DNA from: Prevotella sp.
Lineage (GTDB): Bacteria; Bacteroidota; Bacteroidia; Bacteroidales; Bacteroidaceae
Direction of reading: 5' to 3'
Assembly: GCA_017557185.1 (NCBI GenBank)
Contig: JAFZAP010000042.1
Span: 1-36,492 of the forward strand
DNA: 36,492 bases
Shown: positions 7,579-15,585 of the stretch, piece by piece
Numbering within the stretch: the stretch's first letter is position 1
Layout: each line of letters begins with the position of its first letter
Notes under the pieces: generated by a model
Told to the model about the DNA's origin: nothing
Databases searched by the model: none
The model's input: the letters and a program-made list of their open reading frames with translations, nothing else
Position numbers and translations under genes: made by a program

Positions 7579-8369
7579 ATAAAATAGTTCTCCATCTGGC
7601 AAGCCTGGGGGAAACCCAGGAGAGCACCATCGCACAAACGCTGGTGGAAGGACTTCGTGACGCCTTGCGCGACAGGGTGACTCTTGTCGATGCCGGGTCG
7701 ACCACCATCGCACAACTGCGCCGCCAGCACCCCGACCTCATCCACATCATCGGCCTGGGAGGTCTCGCCACCCGGCAGCTGATGGCACGGGCCGGGAAGT
7801 TGCGCATCCCCTATGTCGTCACACCCCTGTCGACGCTCCAGCCCTGGACTCACGTGCGCCATCCTCACTTCCCGCCGACCACCATCCTCGTGGCCAGCAG
7901 CCACATCGAGCACGAACAGCTGGCGAAGCTCTATCCCCAGAACCCCCTGCGCCACATCGCCAACCCCGTTGTCACCGCCGACACCAGTTTCGACGAATAT
8001 GCCCGCCACATGCAGGAAGTCTATACCGAAGCCCTCCGCATCCACGATGCCGCCGTCTGCGACGATATCGCCCGGCACATCAGCAAGCTCGGCGAGGAAG
8101 ATGTCGCCATCAGCGACATCCTCCAGCAGGTGCTCTACATTCGCTACCAGCACCACCGCCGACACATCACACAATCGTCACTCGACCGTCTCGCCACCAC
8201 GATGATCACCACCAACTACGACGAAGCCCTCATGGCCGACCGCCTCAACGAGCTACAGCTCACCACCTTCTTCGCCCAGCTCGAAACTTTCCTCGCCGAA
8301 CACAGCACCCTCACCGAAGGTTTCATGCCCATCCCCTCACAACCCAACAAAACCTTCACTTTATCGTAA
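7575..8369 (+). CDS. GT4-like protein with only the N-terminal Rossmann half
   Basis: 264 residues. The first ~150 residues resemble the acceptor domain of GT-B fold, family 4 glycosyltransferases: IVLHLASLG start, DLIHIIGLGG, LRIPYVVTPLSTLQPW, ILVASSHIEHEQL and a RHIANPVVT turn. The donor-binding domain with the EX7E motif does not follow; instead there is a helical tail (about 150-264). The start used is GTG at 7575, inside a dispersed repeat, so the original N-terminus may have been altered, though the first beta strand is present. It may assist the upstream GT2 enzyme, or be a degenerate transferase. No function can be assigned with confidence. It converges on the ppiD-like gene. Confidence 0.6.
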   Translation: MDKIVLHLASLGETQESTIAQTLVEGLRDALRDRVTLVDAGSTTIAQLRRQHPDLIHIIGLGGLATRQLMARAGKLRIPYVVTPLSTLQPWTHVRHPHFPPTTILVASSHIEHEQLAKLYPQNPLRHIANPVVTADTSFDEYARHMQEVYTEALRIHDAAVCDDIARHISKLGEEDVAISDILQQVLYIRYQHHRRHITQSSLDRLATTMITTNYDEALMADRLNELQLTTFFAQLETFLAEHSTLTEGFMPIPSQPNKTFTLS

Positions 8370-8420
8370 TCCACACCCACCCCATTTTTCTTCTCAAACA
8401 CTACCTTACTCCCTATCCTT

Positions 8421-8508
8421 ATGGAGCAATGCTCTGTACCTTATGGAGCAATGCTCTGTAGCAACTGGAACAATGCTCTGTAGCAACTGGAACAATGCTC
8501 TGTAACAA
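8421..8508. repeat. 22-base-period palindromic array, four units
   Basis: Four units of exactly 22 bases (8421, 8443, 8465, 8487) with no gaps. Units 1 and 2 contain the perfect palindrome GAGCA-A-TGCTC; units 3 and 4 have GAACAATGCTC. The conserved remainder is CTGTA(G/A)CAA. It lies between the convergent GT4-like and ppiD-like genes and ends 5 bases from the terminator hairpin at 8514. No open frame persists through it. Confidence 0.95.
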
Positions 8509-8513
8509 CAAAA

Positions 8514-8537
8514 AGCCCAGGGCGTTTGCCCTGGGCT
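8514..8537 (-). terminator. Intrinsic terminator of the ppiD-like gene
   Basis: Perfect 10-bp stem AGCCCAGGGC / GCCCTGGGCT with loop GTTT. Read on the minus strand it is followed by a T-rich run (TTTTTGTTG), so it terminates minus-strand transcription coming from 8579. Confidence 0.8.
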
Positions 8538-8542
8538 ATATC

Positions 8543-8577
8543 TCTCCCCTCCCCTCGGGAGGGGTAAGGGGGTGGGT
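8543..8577 (+). repeat. Dispersed GC-rich palindromic repeat, copy 3
   Basis: About 35 bases matching the core of the copies inside the GT2 gene, including CCCCTCCC-CTC-GGGAGGGG and a G-rich tail. It ends one base from the stop codon of the ppiD-like gene and lies between that stop and its terminator. Confidence 0.85.
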
Positions 8578-8578
8578 G

Positions 8579-10720
8579 TTAGAAGAACAGGTAGCGGTTG
8601 TCGGTGACCTTTGCCTTGCGGTAGAGCTCGTTGGTGAACTGGCTGGCATACTGCATAGCGCGCTGACGGAGCTTGTCCTCTTGGGCCTTGGCGTCGAACT
8701 TCACGTCGCGGTTGGCCTTGTCGACGACCTGGAACAGGTACACGCCGGCGTTACCCTTCACGGGTGCCTTCGAGAAGGCTCCCTTGGCGGTGGCTGCTAC
8801 GGCTCCGCTGAGCACGGGCTCGCTGGAACCTGTGGAGGTGATGAAGACGGGAGCGGCGAAGGTGATCTGGCTGACGGAGTCGACGCTGGCACCCTTGGCC
8901 TTTGCATCGGCGATCGACTTGATGCCTTCAGCCTTTGCGATGAGCTGCTCGGCCTTCTTGTCCTTCAGCACTTCGGCCTTGACGATTTCCTTGACTTGCT
9001 CGTCGGCGAGGGGACGGTTACCGATGCCGTGGATCTTGCTGAGGACGACGACGAGGAGGTGGTTGTTGTCGCCACACTCGTACATCGGGGAGATCTCGCC
9101 TTCCTTGGCTGAGAAGAGCCACTTCAGGGCGTCGCGGGTGCTGCGGATGCCGGCGAGGTTGTGCTCGGCGGTGGTGAGGTCCTTACGCTCCTGCACCTGG
9201 TAGCCGCTCTTGGCTGCGTTTCTCACGATGTCCTCGGCGGTGCGGTTGGCGCTGACGAACGAGCTGAACTTGTTGTAGGCTGCGCTATAGGTGTCCTTCG
9301 AGAAGTCGATGGTCTTCTTCACAACGGCGGCGGTGTACTTGGTGACGAAGTTCTTGCGGTCCATCACCTGTACGATGATATTGCCCTGCGGGAGCTCTAC
9401 GTTCTTGAGCTCGCCGGCTGCCATCGTGTTAAGCGACATGAGGTAGCCCTTGGTGTCGGCATCCATCGAGGGTGCGTTCTGATACTGGCGTGTGGTGAGC
9501 CAGGTCTTCTCGCCGGTCTGGCCGTACTTCTTGGCGATGGCCTCGAAGTCGCCACCTGCCTTGAGGGCGTTGAAGATGGAGTCGGCGCGCTTGTGGGCCT
9601 CGTCGGCGGTCTGTCCGCCTACCTGGATCTGACGGTACTCAACGCTATCGGGGAGCTGTGTCTTGGCGACGAGCTTGATGAGGTTGAGGGTGTTGTCGAG
9701 CTTGCTCTCGAGGGGTCCGTAGACGGAGCCGATGCCCATGGAGTCGAGGCGCACGGCGATGTCGGAGGGGAAGGCGTCCTTGAGCACGGGGAGGCCGAGA
9801 TAGCTGATGAGCGATGTGCTCTTGCGCACCACCTCAGTGGGGTCGGCGGCCTCGGCGAGGTCCTTCTGGTATCCCTGGAAGAGTTTCTGGAGCTCGGCGC
9901 GGTCGGCGGGCGAAGCCTCTACCACGTAGTCGACGAACTGCACGTCGCGGCTCTCAACGAACTGGCTGAAGCGGCTCTTCAGCTCATCGTACTTAGCCTT
10001 GAGGTCGGCGTCGGTGATTTCCACCTTGTCGTCGGCGATGCTGCTATAGGGGAACGAGGCGAGCTCGATGCGGCTCTCGGTGTTCTCGTCCTCGAAGGCC
10101 TTCTTGGCCTCTACGGGGTTGGAGAGGAGGCTGTGTCCGAACAGGCTCTGGAACTTCTGGGCGAGAGTCTGCTGGCGCAGGGTCTTCTCGATGAAGGTCC
10201 AATAGCGGTAGATGCTCTCATACTGACGTGCGAGCTGCGGGTTGGTGCCCTGCTGAGTCTTGTACTCGGCAAGGAACTTCTGCAGGGCGTTGGCGTCGAA
10301 GCGACCGGTCTGCTGGTTGACGAATGGTGTCTGAAGGAGCATGGGGTTGGTGCCTTCCTTCAGGATGTTCTGCATCTCGGCATCGGTGACGGTGAGTCCG
10401 AGCTTCTTGGCCTCGTTCTCGATGATGCGTGTCTGGATGAATGTGTTCCAGACGGCGTCCTTCACCTGGTTGAGCTGCTGCTCGTTGAGGTTGTCGGTGC
10501 CTTGCTGCATCTTCATGACCTCCGAATACTCATCGACGAGTTTCTGGAAGTCCTGCACACTGATTTTCTCTCCTAACACTTGGCCGACTTGCTGACGCTG
10601 ATCGTTGCGCGATGATTCGCATGAGCGTACTGCCTCCTCGGCGATGAATGCAAACAGGGCCAAAGCGATGACGCTTACGAGTAGTGGCCCCCAGCTTCTG
10701 ATTTTTCCAATTGCTGCCAT
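8579..10720 (-). CDS. PpiD/SurA-like periplasmic peptidyl-prolyl isomerase, membrane anchored
   Basis: 713 residues. One N-terminal transmembrane anchor (about 10-30, GPLLVSVIALALFAFIAEEA) with a cytoplasmic start, a SurA-N-like chaperone region (about 45-190, including KISVQDFQKLVDEY and KDAVWNTFIQTRIIENEAKKLGL split over helices), then a parvulin-type domain near 355-455 and a long C-terminal part with SurA-like repeats. This is the PpiD layout: a foldase acting on newly exported outer-membrane proteins. It is the last gene of the minus-strand envelope cluster but has its own -7 box at 10789-10796, so it is probably transcribed separately as well. Confidence 0.88.
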   Translation of the reverse strand: MAAIGKIRSWGPLLVSVIALALFAFIAEEAVRSCESSRNDQRQQVGQVLGEKISVQDFQKLVDEYSEVMKMQQGTDNLNEQQLNQVKDAVWNTFIQTRIIENEAKKLGLTVTDAEMQNILKEGTNPMLLQTPFVNQQTGRFDANALQKFLAEYKTQQGTNPQLARQYESIYRYWTFIEKTLRQQTLAQKFQSLFGHSLLSNPVEAKKAFEDENTESRIELASFPYSSIADDKVEITDADLKAKYDELKSRFSQFVESRDVQFVDYVVEASPADRAELQKLFQGYQKDLAEAADPTEVVRKSTSLISYLGLPVLKDAFPSDIAVRLDSMGIGSVYGPLESKLDNTLNLIKLVAKTQLPDSVEYRQIQVGGQTADEAHKRADSIFNALKAGGDFEAIAKKYGQTGEKTWLTTRQYQNAPSMDADTKGYLMSLNTMAAGELKNVELPQGNIIVQVMDRKNFVTKYTAAVVKKTIDFSKDTYSAAYNKFSSFVSANRTAEDIVRNAAKSGYQVQERKDLTTAEHNLAGIRSTRDALKWLFSAKEGEISPMYECGDNNHLLVVVLSKIHGIGNRPLADEQVKEIVKAEVLKDKKAEQLIAKAEGIKSIADAKAKGASVDSVSQITFAAPVFITSTGSSEPVLSGAVAATAKGAFSKAPVKGNAGVYLFQVVDKANRDVKFDAKAQEDKLRQRAMQYASQFTNELYRKAKVTDNRYLFF

Positions 10721-10788
10721 TTACTTTTTTTGTTGTTTTATTTATTATTTTTTATTTGTGTTCAGACATGATTGCTCAAAAAAGCGTA

Positions 10789-10796
10789 CAAAGTTA
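10789..10796 (-). promoter_or_regulatory. -7 promoter box for the ppiD-like gene
   Basis: On the minus strand TAACTTTG, preceded by TTTTTCG, matches TAnnTTTG and resembles the hisH box. It predicts a leader of about 60 bases. The 151-base gap to the CNNM gene otherwise holds only a small hairpin CGTAAAA/TTTTACG at 10828-10846 without a clear T-run. Confidence 0.6.
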
Positions 10797-10871
10797 CGAA
10801 AAAGATTTGAAACAACGGAATTTTTCTCGTAAAATTTGGTTTTACGCGCCGTTTATCGTCGTTTTTCGGCG

Positions 10872-12143
10872 TTATTCCACCACTTTTAGCCTGACAAGTT
10901 CAATCTTTGTCATCGTATTCTTGACAATTCGGAACTCGTATTTCCCGATTTTCACCACCTCGTTGAGCTTGGGGAAGCTCTGGTATTCGTGGAGGATCAG
11001 GCCGGAGACGGTCATGTAGTCGTCGCTCTCGGGGAGGTCGAGGTCGAAGAGCTCGTTGACCTTGTCGATTTCGAGTCGGGCCGAGAGCACATACTCGCCG
11101 CTATCGAGGCGCTTGGCGACGTAGTTGGAGTTGTCGTGCTCGTCCTCGATGTCGCCGAAGATTTCCTCGACGATGTCCTCGAGCGAAACGATGCCGCTGG
11201 TGCCTCCGAACTCGTCGATGACGACGGCGAGCGACTTCTTCTGCTGGAGGAAGATCTGCATGAGCTTCTGAGCGGCCATCGTCTCGGGCACGAAGGGCAT
11301 CGTGCGGAGCGTCTGGTGCCAGTCGTCGAGCTTGCGGAACATCTCGGAGGAGTGTATGTAGCCGGTGATGTGGTCGACGTCCTCCTTATAGACGAGGAGC
11401 TTGGAGTGGCCGCTCTCCACGAACTTCTGGCGCAGGTCGTCGAGCGAGCTGTTCTCCTCGACGGCCACGATCTCGGTGCGTGGAATCATGCAGTCGCGAA
11501 CCTTCAGATCGCCGAAGTCGAGGGCGTTCTGGAAGATCTTCACCTCGTCGTCGATGTCGTCGTCGCTCTTCGCGTTGTCGATGCTCGACTGAACGAGGTA
11601 GTCGAGGTCGAGTTTCGTGAATTCCTCGTCGCCCTCCTCGTTGGCAACCTTCACGCCAAAGAGGCGTAGCATGAGCTTGGAGAGCAGCGTGGCGAACTTG
11701 CTGATGGGCCAGAGCACGATGTAGCACAGGTAGGCGGGCACGGCGAAGAACGTCAGCAGGCGGTTGGGAATGTTCTTGAAAAGCGTCTTCGGCAGGAACT
11801 CGCCCGTGAAGAGCACGACAATCGTCGAGAGGACGGTGTCGGCGGGCACGGTGAATCCCGGCTGCATGCCTCGGAAGATGGTGTTGTCGAAGAGCGTCGC
11901 CATGAGGATTCCATAGACGACGAGTGCGATGTTGTTGCCCACGAGCATCGTGCTCACGAAGCCGTTGGGATGGGCGTAGAACACCGACAGGATGCGTTGC
12001 GAGATGCCGTTCTTGCCTTTCTCCATCTCGGCGAGCATGCGGTTGCTCGACACGAAGGCAATCTCCATACCCGAGAAGAATGCGGAGAAACACATGGCAA
12101 CGATGATGCCGATGATGAGCGATATGTCAACTTGTCCTTCCAT
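10872..12143 (-). CDS. CNNM/CBS-domain membrane protein (CorC/HlyC, GldE-like)
   Basis: 423 residues. An N-terminal CNNM (DUF21) membrane domain with hydrophobic segments near 5-25, 65-85, 95-115 and 125-150 (conserved FSGMEIAFVSSN), followed by a CBS pair (about 205-330, with VRDCMIPRTEIVAV), and a CorC/HlyC-type C-terminal domain (about 335-420; VIDEFGGTSGIVSLEDIVEEIFGDI). The family is implicated in Mg/Co ion transport, and GldE of gliding Flavobacteria is a relative. Ion specificity cannot be read from sequence. It starts 14 bases after the lptC stop, so it is in the same operon. Confidence 0.9.
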   Translation of the reverse strand: MEGQVDISLIIGIIVAMCFSAFFSGMEIAFVSSNRMLAEMEKGKNGISQRILSVFYAHPNGFVSTMLVGNNIALVVYGILMATLFDNTIFRGMQPGFTVPADTVLSTIVVLFTGEFLPKTLFKNIPNRLLTFFAVPAYLCYIVLWPISKFATLLSKLMLRLFGVKVANEEGDEEFTKLDLDYLVQSSIDNAKSDDDIDDEVKIFQNALDFGDLKVRDCMIPRTEIVAVEENSSLDDLRQKFVESGHSKLLVYKEDVDHITGYIHSSEMFRKLDDWHQTLRTMPFVPETMAAQKLMQIFLQQKKSLAVVIDEFGGTSGIVSLEDIVEEIFGDIEDEHDNSNYVAKRLDSGEYVLSARLEIDKVNELFDLDLPESDDYMTVSGLILHEYQSFPKLNEVVKIGKYEFRIVKNTMTKIELVRLKVVE

Positions 12144-12157
12144 ATACCTTATTTATA

Positions 12158-12841
12158 TTATCGCGCGAGCGTGGACTTGCGCTGGGGGTGCGACATCTGC
12201 CGCATGGGCTGTTGCACCGACGAGGTGTCGGCTGACGACTTGTCGGAGCCGTCGAAGTCGGCCTTCTCGAACGAGCCCTTGCTATTCGAGACGTAGTAGT
12301 TGGTCATGCGCTCGTTGCTACGGAAGTAGGTGCCCTGAAGGGTGCGCTCGGGGGTGACGAGACGCGAGAACACGTGCGAATAGAGCTCGTGGCGTCCTTC
12401 GTCCCAGAAGAGTTGCTCGCTGGAATATTGCAGGCCGTCCTTCGTGAGGATGCGCACCCGGCCGCGCAACTCCCATAGCTTGCGCTTGTCGTAGTTGTAG
12501 GCGGTGTCGCACTGGATGTAGGATTGCACGTGGAACTTCTCGTCGAACTGGGTGAGGAACAACCCCTTCTCGAAGATGGAGCGTGAGGGGTCGACACCCG
12601 GGTTGTAGTCCCATTGCTCGGTGACGATGCGATACTTGATGACACCCGAGTCGGAGATGAGTGCGTTGACACCATAGCTGGTCATCATCGGCACAGAGTC
12701 CTGCGGGCGGATGGCGGGCGCGATGTGCTCGTGCTGCTCCTGACAAGCAACCAGAAGCAACAACTGACCGACAACGAGCAGCGGTAACGTCTTCCTCCAC
12801 CACTCTACCCTATCCTTCATCCTTTTCTTCTCGCTTTTCAC
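12158..12841 (-). CDS. lptC: LPS export periplasmic component LptC
   Basis: LptC bridges the inner-membrane LptBFG transporter to LptA for lipopolysaccharide transport. 227 residues. The N-terminus has a basic stretch and hydrophobic segment ending in a lipobox-like LLVAC (C33), so it may be a lipoprotein. The body follows the Bacteroidetes LptC pattern: MMTSYGVNALISDSGVIKYRI, WDYNPG, IFEKGLFLTQFD, LWELRGRVRI, GLQYSSEQLFWDE, ERTLQGTYFRSN. The C-terminal 35 residues are polar and probably disordered. M8 is an alternative start. It lies between the OMP gene and the CNNM gene in an envelope operon. Confidence 0.88.
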   Translation of the reverse strand: MKSEKKRMKDRVEWWRKTLPLLVVGQLLLLVACQEQHEHIAPAIRPQDSVPMMTSYGVNALISDSGVIKYRIVTEQWDYNPGVDPSRSIFEKGLFLTQFDEKFHVQSYIQCDTAYNYDKRKLWELRGRVRILTKDGLQYSSEQLFWDEGRHELYSHVFSRLVTPERTLQGTYFRSNERMTNYYVSNSKGSFEKADFDGSDKSSADTSSVQQPMRQMSHPQRKSTLAR

Positions 12842-12916
12842 CTAACTATCTATACTTTCTCTACTCTCTCAACTTTCTCAACCCGCTTTCGTAGCGTAGC
12901 GGAGAAAGAACTTCAA

Positions 12917-14239
12917 CTACTCCACCTTCCACTTATCGAACCAGCGCTCGTTGAATGTCACGCCGATAGTCAGGCGGAACGTGTTGCTCGTGATGAACTG
13001 CTTCGAGTCCTGGCGCACCCATTGGGCGCTGATGTTAAGCGTGGAGATGCTATTCGGGCGGTAGAAGGGAATGCCCAGACCCATGCTGGCGCTGATCTCC
13101 TTCGGACCGTCCTGGCCGTTGATCTTCAGATAGGGCGTAGCGTAGGCGACACCGGCGCGATAGCGGATGCGGTGCATGTAGCTTCGGCGGCTCTCGGGGT
13201 TCGGGCAGAACTCCAAGCCGAGCGACATCTTATGCAGGTCGTTGCACAAGCCTTTCACCGACTTGTAGTCGGCAACGCCGTTCTCGGAGGAATACTCCAG
13301 CAGACCCACGTCGGCCCACTTCTGCCATTTGTAGTCGGCTCCCACGCGCCACCTGTTGTTGTGGTTCCACATCAAGCCGGCGCCGATGGTGGTGGGCAGC
13401 TCGAGCTGGAGCTCACCCTTGCGCGGATAGCTCGTGGTGTCGGCAATGCCGGTCGAGGAGTTGGTGGAGACGATCTTGCAAGTGGGGTCGCCGCCAATCT
13501 CGTGGCCGAGACCATAGGTGGCACCCAGCGTCAGACGGTCTTTCTTGCTGAGACGGGCGGTGAGCTGTACGCCGAAGTCAACCTTGTAGTTGCGCACGTC
13601 GGCCGAATAGAACTTCGACAACGAGGTGCTGGCCTCAGTATAGGTGTTCACCACCGAGCGGTCGTAGCTGCCCCAGAGGTAGCCGCCGTTCACACCGAAC
13701 GAGACTCCGCGGAACGGCTCCCATCCCATACCGATGAACACCTCGTGCAGGCCGCCGTTGCCCTTATAGACGGTGGAATAGCCGGAAGAGCCTTCGGTGC
13801 CGATTCTGTTTGTGACGCTATAGTTGTAGCCGATGTTCGAGAATGGTATCACGCCGAACGAGAAGCCCAGGTGGCGCGCCATACGAAAGCCGGCAACGGC
13901 ATATTCGAAGTTGGCACTACGGGCGTTGATGCGCTTGTTGCCTTCCTTGAAATTCGAAATCTGGCCGGAGAGACCGAGGTCGAAGATGAACGAGAGCGAG
14001 TCGATGGCGGAATAGGATGCAGGGTTCAGGTGGTTCACCTGTGCATGATCGCGATAGGCAATGCCTAGTCCGTTCATTCCCTTACCCACGCTTCCCGACG
14101 GGTCGGAGAGTTCGCCCAGAGCATACTGGCTATAGGGGGAATTGGTTGCGCTGCTCGTTGAATATACCGTCTGAGCCATTGCCCCTGCCGACAAGCAGCA
14201 GAGCATGACCGCACACATCATTTTTCTCATATAATTCAT
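12917..14239 (-). CDS. FadL/OmpP1-like outer-membrane beta-barrel protein
   Basis: 440 residues with a signal peptide ending in SAGAMAQ (about residue 23), an N-terminal plug-like region containing NHLNPASYSAIDS (FadL family members have an NPA motif near here) and many alternating hydrophobic/aromatic strands ending with ...TFRLTIGVTFNERWFDKW, as expected for a barrel inserted by BAM. FadL-type channels take up hydrophobic molecules; the ligand here is unknown. First gene of the lptC-containing operon. The 75-base gap to lptC holds a nested hairpin (CTTTCT 12873-12878 with AGAAAG 12903-12908, CCGCT 12883-12887 with AGCGG 12898-12902), perhaps a processing site. M1 or M4 may be the start. Confidence 0.75.
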   Translation of the reverse strand: MNYMRKMMCAVMLCCLSAGAMAQTVYSTSSATNSPYSQYALGELSDPSGSVGKGMNGLGIAYRDHAQVNHLNPASYSAIDSLSFIFDLGLSGQISNFKEGNKRINARSANFEYAVAGFRMARHLGFSFGVIPFSNIGYNYSVTNRIGTEGSSGYSTVYKGNGGLHEVFIGMGWEPFRGVSFGVNGGYLWGSYDRSVVNTYTEASTSLSKFYSADVRNYKVDFGVQLTARLSKKDRLTLGATYGLGHEIGGDPTCKIVSTNSSTGIADTTSYPRKGELQLELPTTIGAGLMWNHNNRWRVGADYKWQKWADVGLLEYSSENGVADYKSVKGLCNDLHKMSLGLEFCPNPESRRSYMHRIRYRAGVAYATPYLKINGQDGPKEISASMGLGIPFYRPNSISTLNISAQWVRQDSKQFITSNTFRLTIGVTFNERWFDKWKVE

Positions 14240-14281
14240 GTTAATCTGAGTTCTTTTCCGTTCTTTTTCTCAATTTGGATG

Positions 14282-14289
14282 CAAAATTA
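14282..14289 (-). promoter_or_regulatory. -7 promoter box for the OMP-lptC operon
   Basis: On the minus strand TAATTTTG followed by CATCC matches TAnnTTTG, about 43 bases before the OMP start. It shares the 107-base intergenic region with a divergent box at 14335. Confidence 0.55.
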
Positions 14290-14334
14290 TTGAAAAAAAT
14301 CGAGATAAACGCACGATAATCGCAAAATATAAGT

Positions 14335-14342
14335 TATTTTTG
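14335..14342 (+). promoter_or_regulatory. Possible -7 box directly before the Lnb-like gene
   Basis: TATTTTTG matches TAnnTTTG but ends only 4 bases before the GTG start codon. If used, the transcript would be nearly or fully leaderless. No -33 TTTG is visible at the expected distance, so this is tentative. Confidence 0.35.
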
Positions 14343-14346
14343 CATC

Positions 14347-15585
14347 GTGAAACTTTTTAAAAGGATTTTAAGACCTCTTTTCGGCATTCTGCTACTCATT
14401 GCGGGCGGTGGAACAAATGTGTATGCCGACATCAGCCTCACGCCCGAGGAGGCACTCCGCATCGACTCCACCATCAGCATCTCGTTGCTCACATGCGAGC
14501 CCGGGCAGAAATCGTATAGCCTCTACGGACATACGGCCATTCACTATGTGAACACCGAGCGGGGAATCGACATCGCCGTGAACTACGGCATCTTCGACAT
14601 GAGCAAGTCGTTCTTCGTGCCGAGGTTCATCCTGGGCTGGACGGATTACCTCATGGGGATTCAGCCCTACGACTACTTCTGTCAGACTTATGCCTACGAG
14701 CGAAGGGGAATCATCGAGCAGGAGCTCAATATCCCAGCCGAAGAGAAGATTCGCTTCGCCGAAGCCATCGAGGTAAACTACAAGCCCGAGAATCGCGAAT
14801 ACCGCTACAACATCTTCTATAATAATTGCACGACGAAGGCGCGCGACATGATTCTCGGCTCGATGAAGACAACCTTCAAGCGGAAAGACGGCGGCCCCTC
14901 GTTCCGCGAACTCACTCATCAATGCACGAAGGATTACCCGTGGACGGAATGCGGCAACGACCTGTTGCTGGGCGTGTTGGCCGACCGACCCACCAACGTG
15001 AGCGAACAACAGTTCCTGCCCTTCAACCTGATGGAAGACTTCGAAACGGCCACAATCTGCGATAGCATTCCCCTCGTGAGCGCAACGAAAGTCGTCGTCC
15101 CGATGTTCAACGACCCCGCCGAGAAGGAATTCCCGCTGAGCCCCACCGCTTGTGCCCTCATCGTAGCGCTCATCATCTTTGCGGTAACGATAGCCGAATT
15201 AGTGATGCACAAGCGCTTCTGGGGCTTCGACCTCGTGTTGCTGCTCCTCATCGGTTTTTGCGGGCTCATCCTCACGGCCATGTTCTTCTCGGAACACCCG
15301 ACGGTGAAAATCAACCTCCAGATACTTTTGCTCAATCCGCTGGCAGCGGTGTGCCTGTGGCCCGTCGTCAGAAACGAGCGGAGAGGCCGCTCTCATTGGT
15401 TCTGGAATGTCTACGCCGTCTGCCTGGTTCTCTTCCTGCTGGGCAATTTCGTGCAATGCTATGCGGAAGGCACCAATATTTTGGCATCATCTTTGCTCAT
15501 CTGGAGCGGAGCGAAACATCGATCCGTAAATCGAAAATTGGTAAATCGTAAATCCATAAATCGTAAATCCATAAATCGTAAATGA
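14347..15585 (+). CDS. lnb: Lnb-like lipoprotein N-acyltransferase (DUF4105 domain)
   Basis: 412 residues. A signal peptide or anchor (about 1-27), a periplasmic DUF4105 domain (about 40-200) with the family's conserved C50 (LLTCEPGQ), H62 (LYGHTAI) and C161 (FYNNCTTKARD), and four transmembrane segments (about 265-285, 292-315, 322-340, 354-375). Pfam now names DUF4105 after Lnb, which N-acylates lipoproteins in Bacteroides, where the enterobacterial Lnt is missing; the assignment rests on that family link. Start is GTG, with the signal peptide beginning there. The last ~20 residues are encoded by a 15-base in-frame repeat (NRKSI) and look non-native. Its stop overlaps the next start (ATGA), so the two genes are translationally coupled. 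Confidence 0.75.
   Translation: MKLFKRILRPLFGILLLIAGGGTNVYADISLTPEEALRIDSTISISLLTCEPGQKSYSLYGHTAIHYVNTERGIDIAVNYGIFDMSKSFFVPRFILGWTDYLMGIQPYDYFCQTYAYERRGIIEQELNIPAEEKIRFAEAIEVNYKPENREYRYNIFYNNCTTKARDMILGSMKTTFKRKDGGPSFRELTHQCTKDYPWTECGNDLLLGVLADRPTNVSEQQFLPFNLMEDFETATICDSIPLVSATKVVVPMFNDPAEKEFPLSPTACALIVALIIFAVTIAELVMHKRFWGFDLVLLLLIGFCGLILTAMFFSEHPTVKINLQILLLNPLAAVCLWPVVRNERRGRSHWFWNVYAVCLVLFLLGNFVQCYAEGTNILASSLLIWSGAKHRSVNRKLVNRKSINRKSINRK
15524..15583 (+). repeat. 15-base in-frame tandem repeat encoding the Lnb-like C-terminus
   Basis: About four units of 15 bases built from TAAATCG and TAAATCCA. Because 15 is a multiple of three, the frame stays open and reads VNRK/SINRK repeatedly. The last, incomplete unit provides the TGA stop and the ATG of the next gene. 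Confidence 0.85.

Noticed and set aside
8495-9112. A plus-strand frame starting in the 22-base array and running through the terminator
   Set aside because: It crosses a perfect terminator hairpin and a dispersed repeat and lies antisense to the ppiD-like gene.
10828-10846. Hairpin CGTAAAA/TTTTACG as a terminator
   Set aside because: AT-rich 7-bp stem without a downstream T-run of use to the flanking minus-strand genes; weak evidence only.
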